A DNA stretch of 64,000 nucleotides, from positions 28,225,278 to 28,289,277 of the forward strand of contig CM077824.1 in the NCBI GenBank assembly GCA_039720395.1, in the 5' to 3' direction. Positions 47,179 to 60,687 of the stretch are shown in pieces (within the stretch, counting starts at the first letter, position 1; every line of letters begins with the position of its first letter). The notes under the pieces are model-generated. The model saw only the letters and a list, made by a program, of their open reading frames with translations, made no database searches and was not told where the DNA came from. This DNA is from Liquidambar formosana. Its lineage: Eukaryota; Streptophyta; Magnoliopsida; Saxifragales; Altingiaceae. A program made the translations under genes and the position numbers.

Positions 47179-47771
47179 TTTTTCTGCAACTTTAATTTCC
47201 TTAGCATGCGATTAAACTAAAAAAACCCTATTTTTCAAAGAAGCGAAGTGAAATGCTCTAGGAATGGGGCATTTCTGGAAATTGTGCTATTTCACAATAA
47301 GATTTTAGAATATGCCAGAAAATCCGTTCCCAGACTTTCAAAAATTCTTGGGGCGACTTGCTTTTTTGAGTTTGTTCCGGTGCTGCAAAAAAGCTGTGTG
47401 AGATTATCTTGGACCAGGACCTTTTTAGCAGTTTTGCTATTTCACAAAAAGGTCTTAGAATGTGCCAAAACATCTATTCCCAAATTTTTGGAAATTTATG
47501 TTACAGCTATTTTTTCGCGCGCTTTCCAACGCCTGCCAGAAATGGCTTAAAACTTCAAATGGCTCCACATAGAGTTCCTTAACACCGAATTAGGCATGCT
47601 ACCAGTCGTTGAAAAGATAATTCTAAACCCCTAAAGACCACTGAGGTCTCAACTCTTGTGCAAGACTCGCTCTTTGGGTGAGTTTTTGGAGTGGGTTTGT
47701 AAATGGTTCTGGTCTTCAAGTGACATCCCTTTGATGAATATACTAGGTAAATATGGGGTGTCTACAATATA

Positions 47772-48443
47772 AATTCTACTTATAGTCGTTCCAACATACA
47801 TATTATGCCAAATGACATTAAACATCATGTCATGCATCGAAAAAATCATTATAAACCTCACGCGAAATGTACAAGTGAGCTAAGACCCGACAAAGCATTA
47901 GTTAATAATGTAATAAAGCTAATTTTATTACACAGGTGTTACAAATGCACTTCGAGTTAACAATTAACTTATTATTACCTATATGACCCTACTTCTTGGG
48001 ATTTCCATTCATATAGGTTGAGTTACAATCACTGTTGACCTTTCTTATAGGCATAAGTCCTATACCATTCGATGTGTTATTCATTAATTTCTGAATTAGT
48101 TAGAGACTTAATAATTCTCATATCTGACTCTCTATGCAGCTGCTATTTAATATTGTGCTTCTAGGCATTTAGCATACTCTATAAAATTATTTGCTCAAAC
48201 CAATAAATTTTTAATAAGCACAAGTTTCATTCATAAATTGCTAAGATTTTTTCTTCTAAAATTTTAATTTTATCTCAGCACTCGCACAAGTTTTTATAAT
48301 CTAAGTCAACAATTTCAAACTACAGAGTGAACAATGAAATATATCGTCTTGGATAATTCTAATGCACTATACTATATAGGCAATATAGATCTACAAATGG
48401 ATTTATTCTCATTTGAGTAAATTCAATAATCATCATTATAATT
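47772..48443. other. Unrecognised AT-rich sequence
   Basis: Lies between two LTRs. Nothing coding or repetitive is recognised; it may continue the sequence interrupted at 30166. Confidence 0.3.
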
Positions 48444-51303
48444 TGTAAGTAGGGTAAAATGGAAAGTAGCCCACATTAAATCAAAAGGGAGTTGCCACCT
48501 CATTTTTTATGGAAAAAGGGAAAACCCTAAAATTTTTTATTTCCAAAACAAAAAGTGACTCTATGTTTAAAAATGGAAAGGCAAAAAGTCTTTTGAAAAC
48601 CAAAAATTGTAAATTCGGAGGCTAAGTTACGATATAGGAAGGTTCTAGGCAAAGCCTATAGGCACCCATATCGCCCTAATTGGTCTCTTAATTTAATTGG
48701 GCTAAATTAAAATTTCACACACACAAAAATCAACATTTATCATCACAAGACAGCATGCATATAATCCATTCATCCATCCACATAAGCAAACAAAAAGAGA
48801 AAATAGAAAAAGGGAGAAGAAAACCTTGGATACTTTGTATCCTAGGGTGGACTTGAACATCAATTGAACGCCTATGTACCTTATATTGAACGTACAAGGA
48901 TCAAAGTCCATGTAGTTCGTTCTAGAATAAGGTTATGACCCAATAGTGACTTATGGTAAACCCTAAGTTTCATTTCAAGAAAATATGGGAAGTTTCCAAA
49001 GATAAATGATTCTAAAAAAGATCTTTAAAAAATATGGTATTTCAATGAAAGATGGAAACTTTTTAAAAAAGGAATTTTTTTTATGAAAGGAAACTCTACA
49101 AATTTACCATATCCCTCTATTAGGAAATAACCCTAGGAGGGAGAAGAGAAAGAATAAGGAAAGAAAACTATGTTTGTAAACTTTCCATTTGCAATAGTAA
49201 AAAATAATTACCCCACTTTCGATGGAATAATTGCACCTGCCAAACTCACAATAATCTGACCAAAACAGTCACCCCACTTTCTATGGGATTTGTACCTGCC
49301 AAACTCATTTACCATTTGCAATATTTTAAAAAATAACCAACCTATTTTCAATAGAGCAATTACCATGTTGAAAAATAACTTTTACATGCTCAAAATATCA
49401 CCACAATGATAATAATTAAATCTGGACAGAATATATTAAGACCTAAAGTTATCCTAATGATGATGTAAAAGATAAAAATCAAAAGATAGCAAAAACCCTA
49501 ATATGCTCCTACATGCAAGACCTAATCTACATGCACAAAAACTATGAAACATATGTAAAAACCCTATAATAATCATGAGAACATCATATAATATCATTAA
49601 GCATGAAAACAAAGCAAAATCAAGTAAAAAATATGACATTTTATATAAAACATGAGAAAAAAGCCTTCTTACGGTGAGCTTTCTTAAGCAAAATTATCCT
49701 AAGATAATTTTTCATAAAAACCACTCCGTATGAAAATTCTATCAACATATCATATGCAAAATATATACTTTAAAACATATTATAAGTGATTGCATGCTTA
49801 AACACATTCCCGAATACCCCCATGCAAAACCCTGCTCTCTAAAAAAGATAATTATCCTTAAAAAAAAGATAATATCTCCAAAAGTCCTGGAAAATCCACT
49901 ATATGAATGCAAAACTTGTATGATTCAACTATATGTAGCATATATAGAAACAACCATAATGAGCAACAACTCAAAAAGCTATGTTAAGCATGCTATGTGA
50001 AACTTACATGAAATAAGGATAATGGAAATCCTAATCTCATAACTATGCATAATAACCTATGAACTAACCCTAAAACATGATCAAACTATCATGAATATCA
50101 TTAATATTATATATATATATATATTAACTAAGAAAAGCATTAACTCATGACAACAATCACAGCAAAAGCATACAATAAAGCTTACATAAGAAAGAGAAAT
50201 CCTAATTTCCAGTTTTTAGGGGTAGATGCATTACTTCTTGTAGAATCTTGAAGATAACTAATTCTCCTCCTTTGCTAGGGTTAGAGAACTCCTCCTTATC
50301 CTTCTCTGTTACACACACAACTCTCTTTCTCAGAAAAATCTATCTCTCTCTTAGGGTTTCAGTTTCTAATGCATCAAAAGTGCCTCCTTTAGGGCTAAAC
50401 ATAACTAGGTATTTATAGGAATCAGCTCTCATAAATCAATGGCCAAGGTTAAAACCCTAAATAATGATCCAAGGGTTATTAGAGACTCTCTTGGGGTTCA
50501 AGGCACTCAAATATACCCTAAAATAAGAAGGAAAGACTTGTGGAGGCGAAAAAATACGTCAAAATAGGAAGGAAATCACAAAACCCTAAAAATTGACAGA
50601 GCTCCTTGTGTGACCACCCAAGGCTAGTTGGCTAGCCGTCCAGGTCCAGGCGGTTAGCTGCCCAGCCTTGGGCAGTTACCCGAGGACTCCATCAAATCTT
50701 ACCTATTCTGCTCCTTTTTTACTTCTAAAAGTGTCTCAAGGGTCAAACGAAGTCTAATTTTGACGAAATGAAAGCCAGAATGATCGTGTTTAGAAAAGGA
50801 ATACATTTTAAAATATTTTAGGGCAAAAATCCTTAACCATGGGTGCATGGTTAGGTTTTACAAAAGCAGCTAACCACTATGCACCATCGTCGTAAAGCTT
50901 AGGTATGCATATAGGGTTGCACCAAATGCTTTTCAATTCAAAATTCACCATCTTAAAGCAACTTTAGGAGTGAAATTAAGACTAATTAAAGTCAAATGAG
51001 GAGGAATTGAGTGAAAATCATGAGATGATTTGAGCAAACCAAAAAAGGGTCTTTTAGCCAATTTGAACCATTATGAGCCAAATTAATTCTTAGCCATCAA
51101 TTCATCAAATTGAACCTGTAAATACCTCTTATGTACTAATATGAACTCCAATTAACAACTTGAAGATGATTTCAAGGTCAAAAAGAAAAGATATGGCTCA
51201 AAGACAACAATGCCCTTTAAGTCGCAAAATCTCTTGTTAACCCTTAAGATCAACTCCAAATTAAACCAAACTTCATACACATCCTCCTTAAGACCTTAAG
51301 GAT
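48444..51303 (-). mobile_element. Large-family LTR, truncated at its right end
   Basis: Begins TGTAAGTAGGG, with GGGAGTTGCCACC at 48488. It follows its relatives through a GC-rich block (50610-50690), hairpin (50834-50853) and the CTTAAGACCTTAAG stretch at about 51285-51303, then stops about 90 bases short of the family's usual GTGACA end. No target duplication can be scored. It serves as an uninterrupted reference for the LTR at 22440-27342. Confidence 0.75.
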
Positions 51304-52766
51304 TGAACACTACCGTTAGGGCTTCTCATCGGTGAATGTGTATATGTTTGGGTTATCTTCTTCATTAGGTCATCTCTTGTGATCGAACTTTTCGTGAGTC
51401 AATTTGCAAACCCTAACTCTAACCATTGCTCCCATGAAACCCATGTGATGACTTCTTCAATCGCGCTATCAAAGCATTAAAACCCACAAAAAAAAAAAAA
51501 AAACCCACAATTGCAGTAATTATTGTAGGTGGTTTTGATCAAACCCTCCAACATCAATGACTAACAAAACCTCTCCATTACAGCTTTACCACGGGTCCAC
51601 ACCCTCAAATCCTCACCCTCCAACACCAACGACTAAGAAAACTCACAATTGCAGTAATTTCTTCCTTCGTGTCTCTGCATTTTTTTTTATTTTTATTTTT
51701 TGTGAGGTCTCTGCAATTTTGGTGGTCTCGCTATTTTGAAGGAGCTGGCTATCTTCTCCTTCATTTCTATGCAATTTTTTTTTTGGGTGAGGGGTTGGAT
51801 CATTATGTGAATAACAGCAACTCACTAGCGGCAAGCTTGGCTAGCTTTGGTAATGGTGGAAGGTAGAAGAAGAGAGAAAAATCATTATAGAGGGGGGCAT
51901 TTTTGTCTTAAAAAGTGAATAATTAGTGTCATGTGCCAATCTAGTGAACTTTCTAGTTATTTTTCTTAATGTTGATTGGACGGTAGGGGGTAATCTGTCA
52001 ACCTTAAACAACATGACGGGTTTTTTGTTGAGTTTTAGAATAGGAGGGAGTAAAGTGAAAATGGGTAATAATAGAAGGGGGGGTTTTTTTGCATTTTATC
52101 CTTGTAAGTAATATATGAAATCCAAAAAATTGATTACTACGAAAGCTAGCTACATGTCACCTTTAATAAATTTTAGGTAAGTATACCTCTTAGAAAGGAG
52201 ATATCCAGTCTATAAATTGCTTTCCTTACGAGTCATTGATTCATCTCGCATTATCATATCCTCAAAGATATAAAGAATAATGTTTCATTTGATAGCCCAA
52301 AAATTATTAAAAATCATCATCATGGTTTCTTTTAGCCTCAAAATCTAATAATACCTATCGTTAGCACAACAATATAAATAAATAAACATATATATCAAAT
52401 AAAAATATATATATGACCATTAATTTTATAACGTCTCCTTGGACACTAAGTAAAGTGGTTATTCTAAAAACCATTAATAATTCACATATAGTATTCTCTG
52501 AATATATCACATATAAGATCAATGGGTCTAAACTAACCCCATTTTCACTAATTAAAATAATAAAACACGTTTTTTTTAATCTCCTCTATTAATAAGAGAC
52601 AAACATGACAACATATAATATATTAAGAAAGCTTTGGATGCTTAAGTCTTATGCCTTTTGCTTTTGAATCGAATTAGAGTACCTGTTTTTTTATTATTAA
52701 TGACTAAACTATTACTATCAACATTAATTCCTTGTTATCATCAAAATCTTGAAAATGCCCTTAGTT
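51304..52766. other. Unrecognised sequence
   Basis: Contains a local duplication (CCACAATTGCAGTAATT at about 51507 and CTCACAATTGCAGTAATT at 51643), an A-run at 51488-51503 and several open frames below 66 codons with no recognised features. The GC content is a little higher than in the LTRs, so it may be old host sequence, but no exon is evident. Confidence 0.3.
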
Positions 52767-52771
52767 GAAAA

Positions 52772-54468
52772 TGTTGGGAATCAAATAGGGAGGAAAACAT
52801 ACAAAGGCGAAATTAAAATTTTCCTATGATTTCCAATCCCATGAATCTAATTATGCATAATACAAAACAAAAACCCTAACTACAAAGAAAGTTAGGATAC
52901 TTACAGTTGAAGAAAGTCTTCTCCTTTATGCTCCAAACTTTTTCTCCTTTTTGCTCCAAGCTTGAACTCCGGGTAGCAATGAATGAGCTGTCCAAGTGTA
53001 CTGCCTCCAATGGTATCCACACCTAGCTTGAACTTGAAGTCCTTTCCTTCTTTTCCTTGTTGATGCTAGTGTAGGAGAAGAGAGGAGAGAGAGAAAAAGG
53101 GAGAGCTGTAATTTTTGGCCAGCCCTTGGGAGCCTCCAAGAGTGCTTCAAGTGATGATGTCATCACATCATAAGAGGCTATATATAGCCTCCACATAGGG
53201 CCCACCAAGGGGGGACTTAAAACCCTAATGGGTTTTGTGTAATTACTCCTAATTACACAATAACCCCTCAAATTTATATCCTATATAAATTTGCCCCTTA
53301 AGAACAATTCTTTTATTCACTTATGCCCTTTCTCTCATAGACTTTCAAGCTCTCTTAGTATTATTAGTGTGTGATCCATTAGGTTCACATCATCAAGCAG
53401 TAGGGATAGCACAAGGTGTGCACAATGGAACTCTTTCCATTTAGGGTCTAATTGGAACTCCTTCCAATTCCCTAATTGATTATAACTCTCTTATATCAAT
53501 TAGGGCTTCTACTAACCATGAGTAACACCTAGCATATGGCTCATGGTGTGGTCCTTAAAGAGGTGAATAGTCATTTACAAAGAACCCTTCTGTTATAGTT
53601 TATTGGTTACAATTACATCCTTCCATCAACACAATGTCTCTAATTGAACTAGTAGGACATGGAAGTCTGTCAAGTCCCCAGTTCAATTACTTTATACTCA
53701 TTCATTAATATCAACTCAATGATGAACTTATGGAAACTCCTTTCCATATTCATACTACCATGGGCCCATGGATTTATTGAGTTATATTCAATGAATGCTA
53801 TATGAGACATTCACTCTCTATTTCCTAAGAGTGATGGATTCCTTGTTGATCACTCACATGCCTTCACACACATAGCAGTAGGGCCAATGAACATCCTTAC
53901 AGACCCCTGAATAGGATCTTCACTTAGTGTTATCAAACTTCTAAAGCTACATGCATAAGACAACCATGGTGTCTCAGGTCTAAGGATTACTTGTACCACT
54001 ATAACAATGAGAAACTGATTGACAGGTAGGTTAAAACTCCATTCAGTTTCTCTCATATCTTTGGTCACATTCAGTGTACCTATTCTCATAATAGGCACCC
54101 ACTTGTTGGTTATAGTGTCTCCACACAAATAGCTTAAGACTAGCTATCCTCTTATAGAGTCAACCTAACAAGTGCTAGTCCTATGGTTCATTACTGTCCA
54201 TCATAGTGAACCTTTAACTAGGAATGATTTAGGAGTTTAGTACAGAGATATATTTACAGTCTCAAAATTACAACCCTTTGTAATTTCATATTCTCAACTC
54301 TAACTCCATGGACATATTATGTAAATATAAATAATGCATATAAACATAATAGAATAAGCCCTTTTATTAAATCAATAATAAATGTGACATATATAAATGA
54401 AATCAAATGATTGTTCCTAATCCCTAAACAATCATCTCTATGATTGGCTCTAGGGCATAATCCTAACA
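52772..54468 (-). repeat. 3' LTR of Copia element B
   Basis: 1697 bases, TGTT...AACA ends, followed at 54469 by a polypurine tract similar to A's (minus strand AGTAGGAGAT). It contains the palindromic TATA sequence at 53174-53191. Confidence 0.95.
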
Positions 54469-55950
54469 ATCTCCTACTTGCACTATAGCCAATCCACCAT
54501 GTATCTCATACCATATCCTATTGGTGGTGATCCAGTACACTTAGGTCATAGCTTTAGTGAAGGAGTCTTCTAACATTCTCTATTGAATTAAATCTTCTAT
54601 ATGTATGTAACATCCTTTCCAATAATCTCTCTAATCACTTGGAATCACTGCTTAAAGCTTGGACTTTTGATGAGACTGTGGATCCTCGTCTTGAGCAATA
54701 GCCCCATTGTTGTCACAAAAACAATAGTAAGGACTTCTCAATGTCAGGAACCACTTTTAGTTCAGCAATGAATTTACTAATCCAAACTTGCAGCAATGCG
54801 TTCTAATTTATAGCTCCACCATTTAAGGTGAAAATATATACCTCGACGTTGATCTCTTATCATCATCATCAGATTAAAATCTGAGTCCATTTTACCAACC
54901 ATTTCAAGTTTCTTTCTCCATAGACAAGGCATAGGTCCTTTAATTCTTCTCAAGTACTTAAGGATAGCCTTAACTGCTTCCCAGTGTTCCTTATCTGGGT
55001 CTGCTTGATATATGCTCGTAACATTTACAGCAAAACTGATATCTGGTTATGTACATAGCATAGCATATGCTTTTAGACAACTTGATTTCATGTTTGACAG
55101 GAATTAGACTTCTTTTGAAATCATGCATTTTGAACCCTTTCAAAATCTTGTCTATGTACATCGATTGGGAAAGACTTAGCATCCTTTAAGATCTATCTCT
55201 ATAGTCCTTTATTCCTAGAATATAGGATGCTTCTTCCAAATCTTTCATGGAGAAATTCTGTGAAAGGCAATCTTTCACTTATGACAACATCTCTACTTTA
55301 TTCTTAATAAGTAGAATGTCATCTACTTATAGGACCATAAATGTGATCGCACTCCCACTAACCCTTTGTACAATCATGGTACAATAATGGGTTCTGTCTC
55401 AATAGAGACAGGGGTTGCATCAATGTCGGTTTGTGTCTCATTAGACAACTCTTTGAGTTCTATTTTCCTGTTGTTGCCTCCTTCTTGAATAAACTCTTTT
55501 TCAAGAAAGATTGCAAACTTACAAACAAAACACCTTTTGTTTATCAGGATAATAGACTTAGTATCCTAAACCCTTTTTAGGATAATCCACAAACCTACAT
55601 TTAAGTTATCTTGATTTCTAATTTGGTTGCATTATATGTCTCTACATATGTAGTACAACCCCATACCTTAACATGCTTAAGGTTTGGTGCTTTCCCTTTT
55701 CATATCTCATATGGGTTCTAAGGGATAGCCTTGGTTTGAACTCTGTTTCACAGGTACGCGGCAGTTTCTAGGGCATATCCTTAAAAGGATAATATTAGGT
55801 CATTTTAACTTATCATGGATTGGACCATATCCAATAAGGTCCTATTCCTCCTTTCTGACACACCATTAAGTTATGGTGTTCTAAGAGGTGTCCATTGTAA
55901 TAGAATGCCTATTTGAACAAGTTGATCTGAAAAAATCATTGGTTAAATAT
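54469..55950 (-). pseudogene. RNase H, reverse transcriptase and integrase remnants of element B
   Basis: Minus strand. A frame at 55182-54991 reads LSLSQSMYIDKILKGFKMHD followed by LIPVKHEIKLSKS, the thumb/connection region of Copia reverse transcriptase. Fragments at 55400-55620 match the integrase-to-reverse-transcriptase linker and 55750-55900 the end of integrase. Each is broken by stops, and only short parts of each domain remain. Confidence 0.8.
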
Positions 55951-56244
55951 TCGTATCCTTGATCTAATCAAAGAGCTTTAATACTTTTACCAGTTTGTTT
56001 CTCTACTTCATATTTGAATTCTTTGAACTTTTCAAATATTTCAGATTTGTACTTCATTAAGTATACACACCCAAACCCTAGAATGAATCATCGGTAAAGG
56101 TTGTAAAGTAAGAGAAATCCATATATACATCACTATGTATATCTTGTTCTCTTAGGTTTTTTAGCATTCAATTTTGAACTATCATGCCCCATGCAACTAA
56201 CATTTAGTTTAGAGCATGATCCATACCTTCCGAAGGTTGGTTCT

Positions 56245-56950
56245 TTAGAGTATCCAGATACTCCTAGCAGTTACGTTTCCAATGCCCATCCTTGTCGCAG
56301 TGAAAACATGTTCCTTTGGCCTTGTCGGTATTACCTTTCTTGATGCCTCCTTCGACTTTAAGTCCTTTTTCTTCTTCTCTTGGGTACTTTTACCCTTGCC
56401 TGTGCCCTTGCCCTTAGGCTTGGGCTTGGCTTTGGAAGTGGATGCTCCATCAAATGCGAGCAAAGAACCTTTCCTTTTCTTCATCGTCTCCTCAATCATC
56501 TTGAGAAAAATGTGCATCTCGGGGAGAGTGGGCTCAAGCTTGTTTGTATGAACATTCATAATGAACGGCCCAAATGAATCGGGAAGGGACTGCAAAATAA
56601 TGTCTGAATGCATATTAGCTTCAATGATCACATCAAGCTTCTCAAGCTGCTCGATATGTTTGACCATCTTCAAGGTGTGGATGAACCCTCATTCATCCTT
56701 GCCTTGAATAGATCCTTGACAATATTGTATTTAGCGGTCCTACTTTGCTCCACATACAACTCTTGTAAGTAGAGAAAAATGTCGGGAGCGCTCTTCATGG
56801 ACTCATGTTACTTCTGAAGCTCAGGGCTTATAGATGCTATCATATAGCATCTTGCCTTTAAGTCATCATCCATGCGCTTTTGATAAGCGTCTTTCTCCTG
56901 CTAAGTTGCAGCCTCAGTAGGAGCCTTAAGAAGTGGGCCATCAAGTGTGT
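56245..56950 (-). pseudogene. Copia gag of element B
   Basis: The frame 56673-56245 encodes 142 residues of UBN2-type gag: MVKHIEQLEKLDVIIEANM, ILQSLPDSFGPFIMNVHTNK and LPEMHIFLKMIEETMK, then a Lys/Gly-rich linker. One base shift later the zinc knuckle C-x2-C-x4-H-x4-C can be read at about 56325-56270 (TCFHCDKDGHWKRNC). Upstream, 56674-56950 continues the N-terminal part in other frames. This is the best preserved coding piece of either Copia element. Capsid function is lost through the shifts. The open frames on the opposite strand here are shadows. Confidence 0.87.
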
Positions 56951-57056
56951 AGGTAATCTTTTCAGAATTTAAAACTATTTTTAAATTCCTTAGCTAATCA
57001 AGATAATTAGGTCCAGTCAAATGGTTGGTGTCCAAAATTTTGGATAACAGATTGAG

Positions 57057-60000
57057 GTGAGCCATTTCAATAAACTACATATAGAAAATAAAATAGAGAA
57101 TAAGATTTCATTTTTAATCCATAATGATCGGGTCTTTAATCATATGGTACCTCCTATTATTTTATCAAATTCCATGCACCCTCTAATGGAATTCGGGAAT
57201 CTCATTCCTAATGGGGATTGGGGTCCCACTGTGACCTAGAAGCCTCACATTATAATTTCTTGACTTCTAACCCACAATAAGAAGACAACTCCTTGTCTAT
57301 TGCTTCAGAAGCAAATTCCAATCATTTTGCCTCTAGGGTACATACTCCTCACATTATAGTTTCTTGGAATACTTCCCTAGTTAAGTTAAACCCATCATTC
57401 ACACAGGTATGTTTCGCCAAATATATACCTCACATTATAGTTTCTTGGTATATACCAGTTTAGGCACTCCCATGATATCTTATATGTGATAGTTTCAAGT
57501 AATGTCTTTAACATGGGTAGCTCCTACATGTCTGCAGCCAGGTACCCACATTAAGGGACGTTAGATGATCCTATAATGATGGAAGGCAATGAAGAATTCA
57601 TTCCCTATGATTTCATCATTTTCAACTTAATATTAAAAGATAGGGGTTTTAAGGGTCTCATCAAATTAACTAATTTAACGTACATCTCATGCATATAAAT
57701 AAAATATAACAACATTATATCTAAAATCCACTTATCGATATTAGTCCCTCTAAGGTGACATATAACGATCTTTGAATTTGGAGCTATCACTATTAATCTC
57801 ATTAAAAGCTCCCACTATGATGATTATGGACTTTAAGAAGATTCAATCCAAGCCAATGGATTGAATCCAAGGTCTAGGGTGGGTGTAGGTGATCGTAAAA
57901 CATTCATTCAGAACATAGTATGCTTTCTTGAAAATCTTCTCCAAGCTTTCAAGTCCTTCAATCCCCTCCATAGGCTTGATGGTCTCCACCATAGGCTTGT
58001 TGGGCTCCACCATGCTCCTTTAGGTCCACCATACTCCTTAATGTGCTCTTGATTACATAACATTTACATAATTTAAAAAAAGGGATACATAAGGGGAATG
58101 TGGGGTACATAAGAAGATGATAGAGAGAGAGAGAAGAAGGTGGCATGCAAGCCCCAAATAAATAATACATCACCAAAATTAACAACTCTTGAAAAATTAA
58201 TACAACCCATTCATAAAACGGCCAATCACAATTGGTTTAAGGGGTATAGTCCATAATCATCATCCATTCTTAAACATACGATCGCATTGCATAATAAAAG
58301 AAACAACTGTAAGCAATAAAGCATATGGACATTATGGTAACTCTATTGATTGGTATTCATTAATCTCATTAATGTGTCCTAATCTCATTAGAATATGCAT
58401 AATTTCCAGAATTAATTAAGTCTTAACATTTAAGGCTTTTAGTTTCAATCAATCAAATCAATTGAAACCATTAAAGTCACCTAATTGAACTCTAATATCA
58501 AATATTAGGGTCTCTTTAATTAAACAAAACAATTTCATTTAATTAAAAATTTCCAGATTTTAATTTAATCCTAAATTGTGTTTTAAACCATTTAAAACAT
58601 TATAAAATTAATCACCATTAATTAAATAATCAATTTCGGAATTAAATAAAATCAATAGATTAATTAATTAGTGCATTAGGGTTTCCTAAAACCCTAAACC
58701 CTAAGTGCATTAACTCTAAACCCTAAATGTAACCCTAATGCATTAAATGCCTTATGATTGGTCAATAAATAACCAATCATTTAAACCCTAGGTTTGTATG
58801 GTATTAATGATTAGGATTAGGGTTTAATTAATGCCACCTAAGATATTAATTACACCTAATTAATATGCACCAATTAGGGTTTCTAAAATCCTAAACCTTA
58901 AACCTATTAAATGCCAATGATTAATTACTAAACCATTAATGATCATGATTGGTCATTAATGACCAATCATTTAACCCTAGGTTAGATACATTAATTACTA
59001 GGTTTAGTTATTAATTAATGCATTAATAGAATTAGGCTTTAATTAATACGAATTAGGGTTTCCTAAACCCTAAACCCTAGACATCATAAATGCAATTAAT
59101 TTTGCCCTAATAATTAATAACCATGATTGGTCATTTAATGACCAATCATTAAACACTTTAATTAAGGTAATTAATTAGTTCATTAGGGTTTTAATTAATG
59201 CCATAAATGAATTAGGGATTCATTATTAATGGGAATTAGGGTTTCCTAAGAAAACCCTAATGCTGCCACCACAATAAGTGGGCTGCCATGGCTAGGCCAC
59301 AGCAAGGCCAGAGGGCTGCCATGGCTTGGCCACGGCTAGGCCAGAGGGCTGTCAAGGCAAAGCAAAGCTGCCATGGCCACCAACGAGTGTGGGGAGCCAA
59401 GGACAACCAAGGGGACACTTGCTAGGGTCGTGGCTTAGCCCTAGGACACATGTGGAGTGGCCAAGAGGGCTGCCAACATCAACAATTGACTAGGGTTTCA
59501 AGAACCCTTGCTGGCACCACCATGGGAGGACTTCCAAGGTCACAATTGTTTCTAAAACTCAATCAATTCGACCCCACAAACAAAACCAGCCTTTGTATCA
59601 TGTCCCTACATGAATTACTAAGCTAATTGACGTGGTTTGGATGATCAAATCATCCCTAGTTGTTCTAAACAATTCAAGAACAGTGGGCTATCCAGAATTT
59701 GACAGCATACTGTCCATGTTCACAAATTGATTTAAAACCTAGCAAGATGAATAATTCAGGCTACAAAATTATTTTTCCTAGTATCCTACATGTCTTAGGA
59801 AACTAATGGAAGTGGTTTCATGCAATTTGGAGTTCCCTAGCTAAAGTTATGAACGAAACTTCATTGATGACTTTCTACAGAAAAACAGCCTGCTGTGTTC
59901 TTCCAAGAAATCAAACTTTTTGATTCTTTATCCATCAAGACTCTTTTAAAACTTAAAGAATATGATCTATACATCATATATCATCATCCTATAATGATTA

Positions 60001-60670
60001 TTCATCAATTTTACAGAAGTTTCTGATCATAACAGTAGCAAGAACCCTAGGGTTCTAAAACCCAGATTCGAACATGGTGGTCTTCTCCTTCTTCCTTCTG
60101 TTCTAGAATCATAATCCAATTATGATGCATCCGAATGCTTGGGAACCTTTCCTACCATGTCTAGAACATAACCCAAGTGGTGGCAACCATTTCCATGCCT
60201 TTGATCTCCATCAAAAACTCACAATTGTGGCAGTTGCATCATTCCCGAGCAAAACTGTCTTTCCTGACAGCCTGTAGTAAAAAATTCATAACTTTCACTA
60301 CAAAACTCGGATCGATGAACCGTTTGTTGGGTTGTAAAGCTGATTCAAAGATCTTTCTAACCATATATGGCTCGAAAATTTTGGAGAAGAACTCGGATTT
60401 CGGCATGCAAAACAAGATGACGGTTTTTCATGGCTACCATGAAAACTGTTCTTCTTCTTCAAACTCAATCCCTATTCAACTCTTGAATAACCAGCAGCTC
60501 TAAAACTTATTTTAGAAGAGGAGTAGTAGAGAAAACAACCTAGGGTTCATAAACCCTAGGTTCGGCCATGAGAGAGAACAAGCTTTAATGCATGAATATA
60601 AATTCCAGATTTATTAACCAATCAATTTACCATAAAACACAGCCCATATGCAGTCTGTATTAAGCATAAT
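57057..60670 (-). other. Long 5' leader of Copia element B
   Basis: About 3.6 kb, collinear with the leader of A. It has three spaced copies of CCTCACATTATAGTTTCTTGG or close variants (57243, 57347, 57428), three palindromic modules (58754-59149) and a GC-rich block with repeated GGGCTGCCATGGCT (59278-59350). No ORF under selection was found. Confidence 0.75.
58690..59150. repeat. Three leader modules with palindromes (element B)
   Basis: Palindromes sit at about 58753-58780, 58945-58970 and 59123-59149; the middle one is a perfect 26-base palindrome with arm ATGATTGGTCATT. Spacing is about 190 and 178 bases. Element A has two such modules. Confidence 0.87.
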
Positions 60671-60686
60671 CATGGCCCTGATACCA
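60671..60686 (-). other. Primer binding site of element B
   Basis: Minus strand TGGTATCAGGGCCATG, one base from the 5' LTR. It differs from the tRNA-Met site of relatives by one base. Confidence 0.88.
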
Positions 60687-60687
60687 C

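Larger units (their letters stand above)
30167..47766 (-). mobile_element. Outer LTR of a three-level nest, TSD ATATA
   Basis: Begins TGTCGCTACC at 30167 and ends GGGGTGTCTACA at 47766; ATATA lies at 30162-30166 and 47767-47771. Excluding the inner LTR (30964-43874) and its duplication leaves about 4.7 kb, long but within the range of Ogre-like LTRs. The left part has GAGTCGCCATCAG near 30439 and the right part holds tandem repeats and a W-box cluster. The left boundary rests on a 5-bp AT repeat and a TG end, so it is less certain than the right one. Confidence 0.6.

Noticed and set aside
56282..56577. Two plus-strand frames across the element B gag
   Set aside because: Antisense shadows of the gag frame, whose residues match Copia gag on the minus strand.
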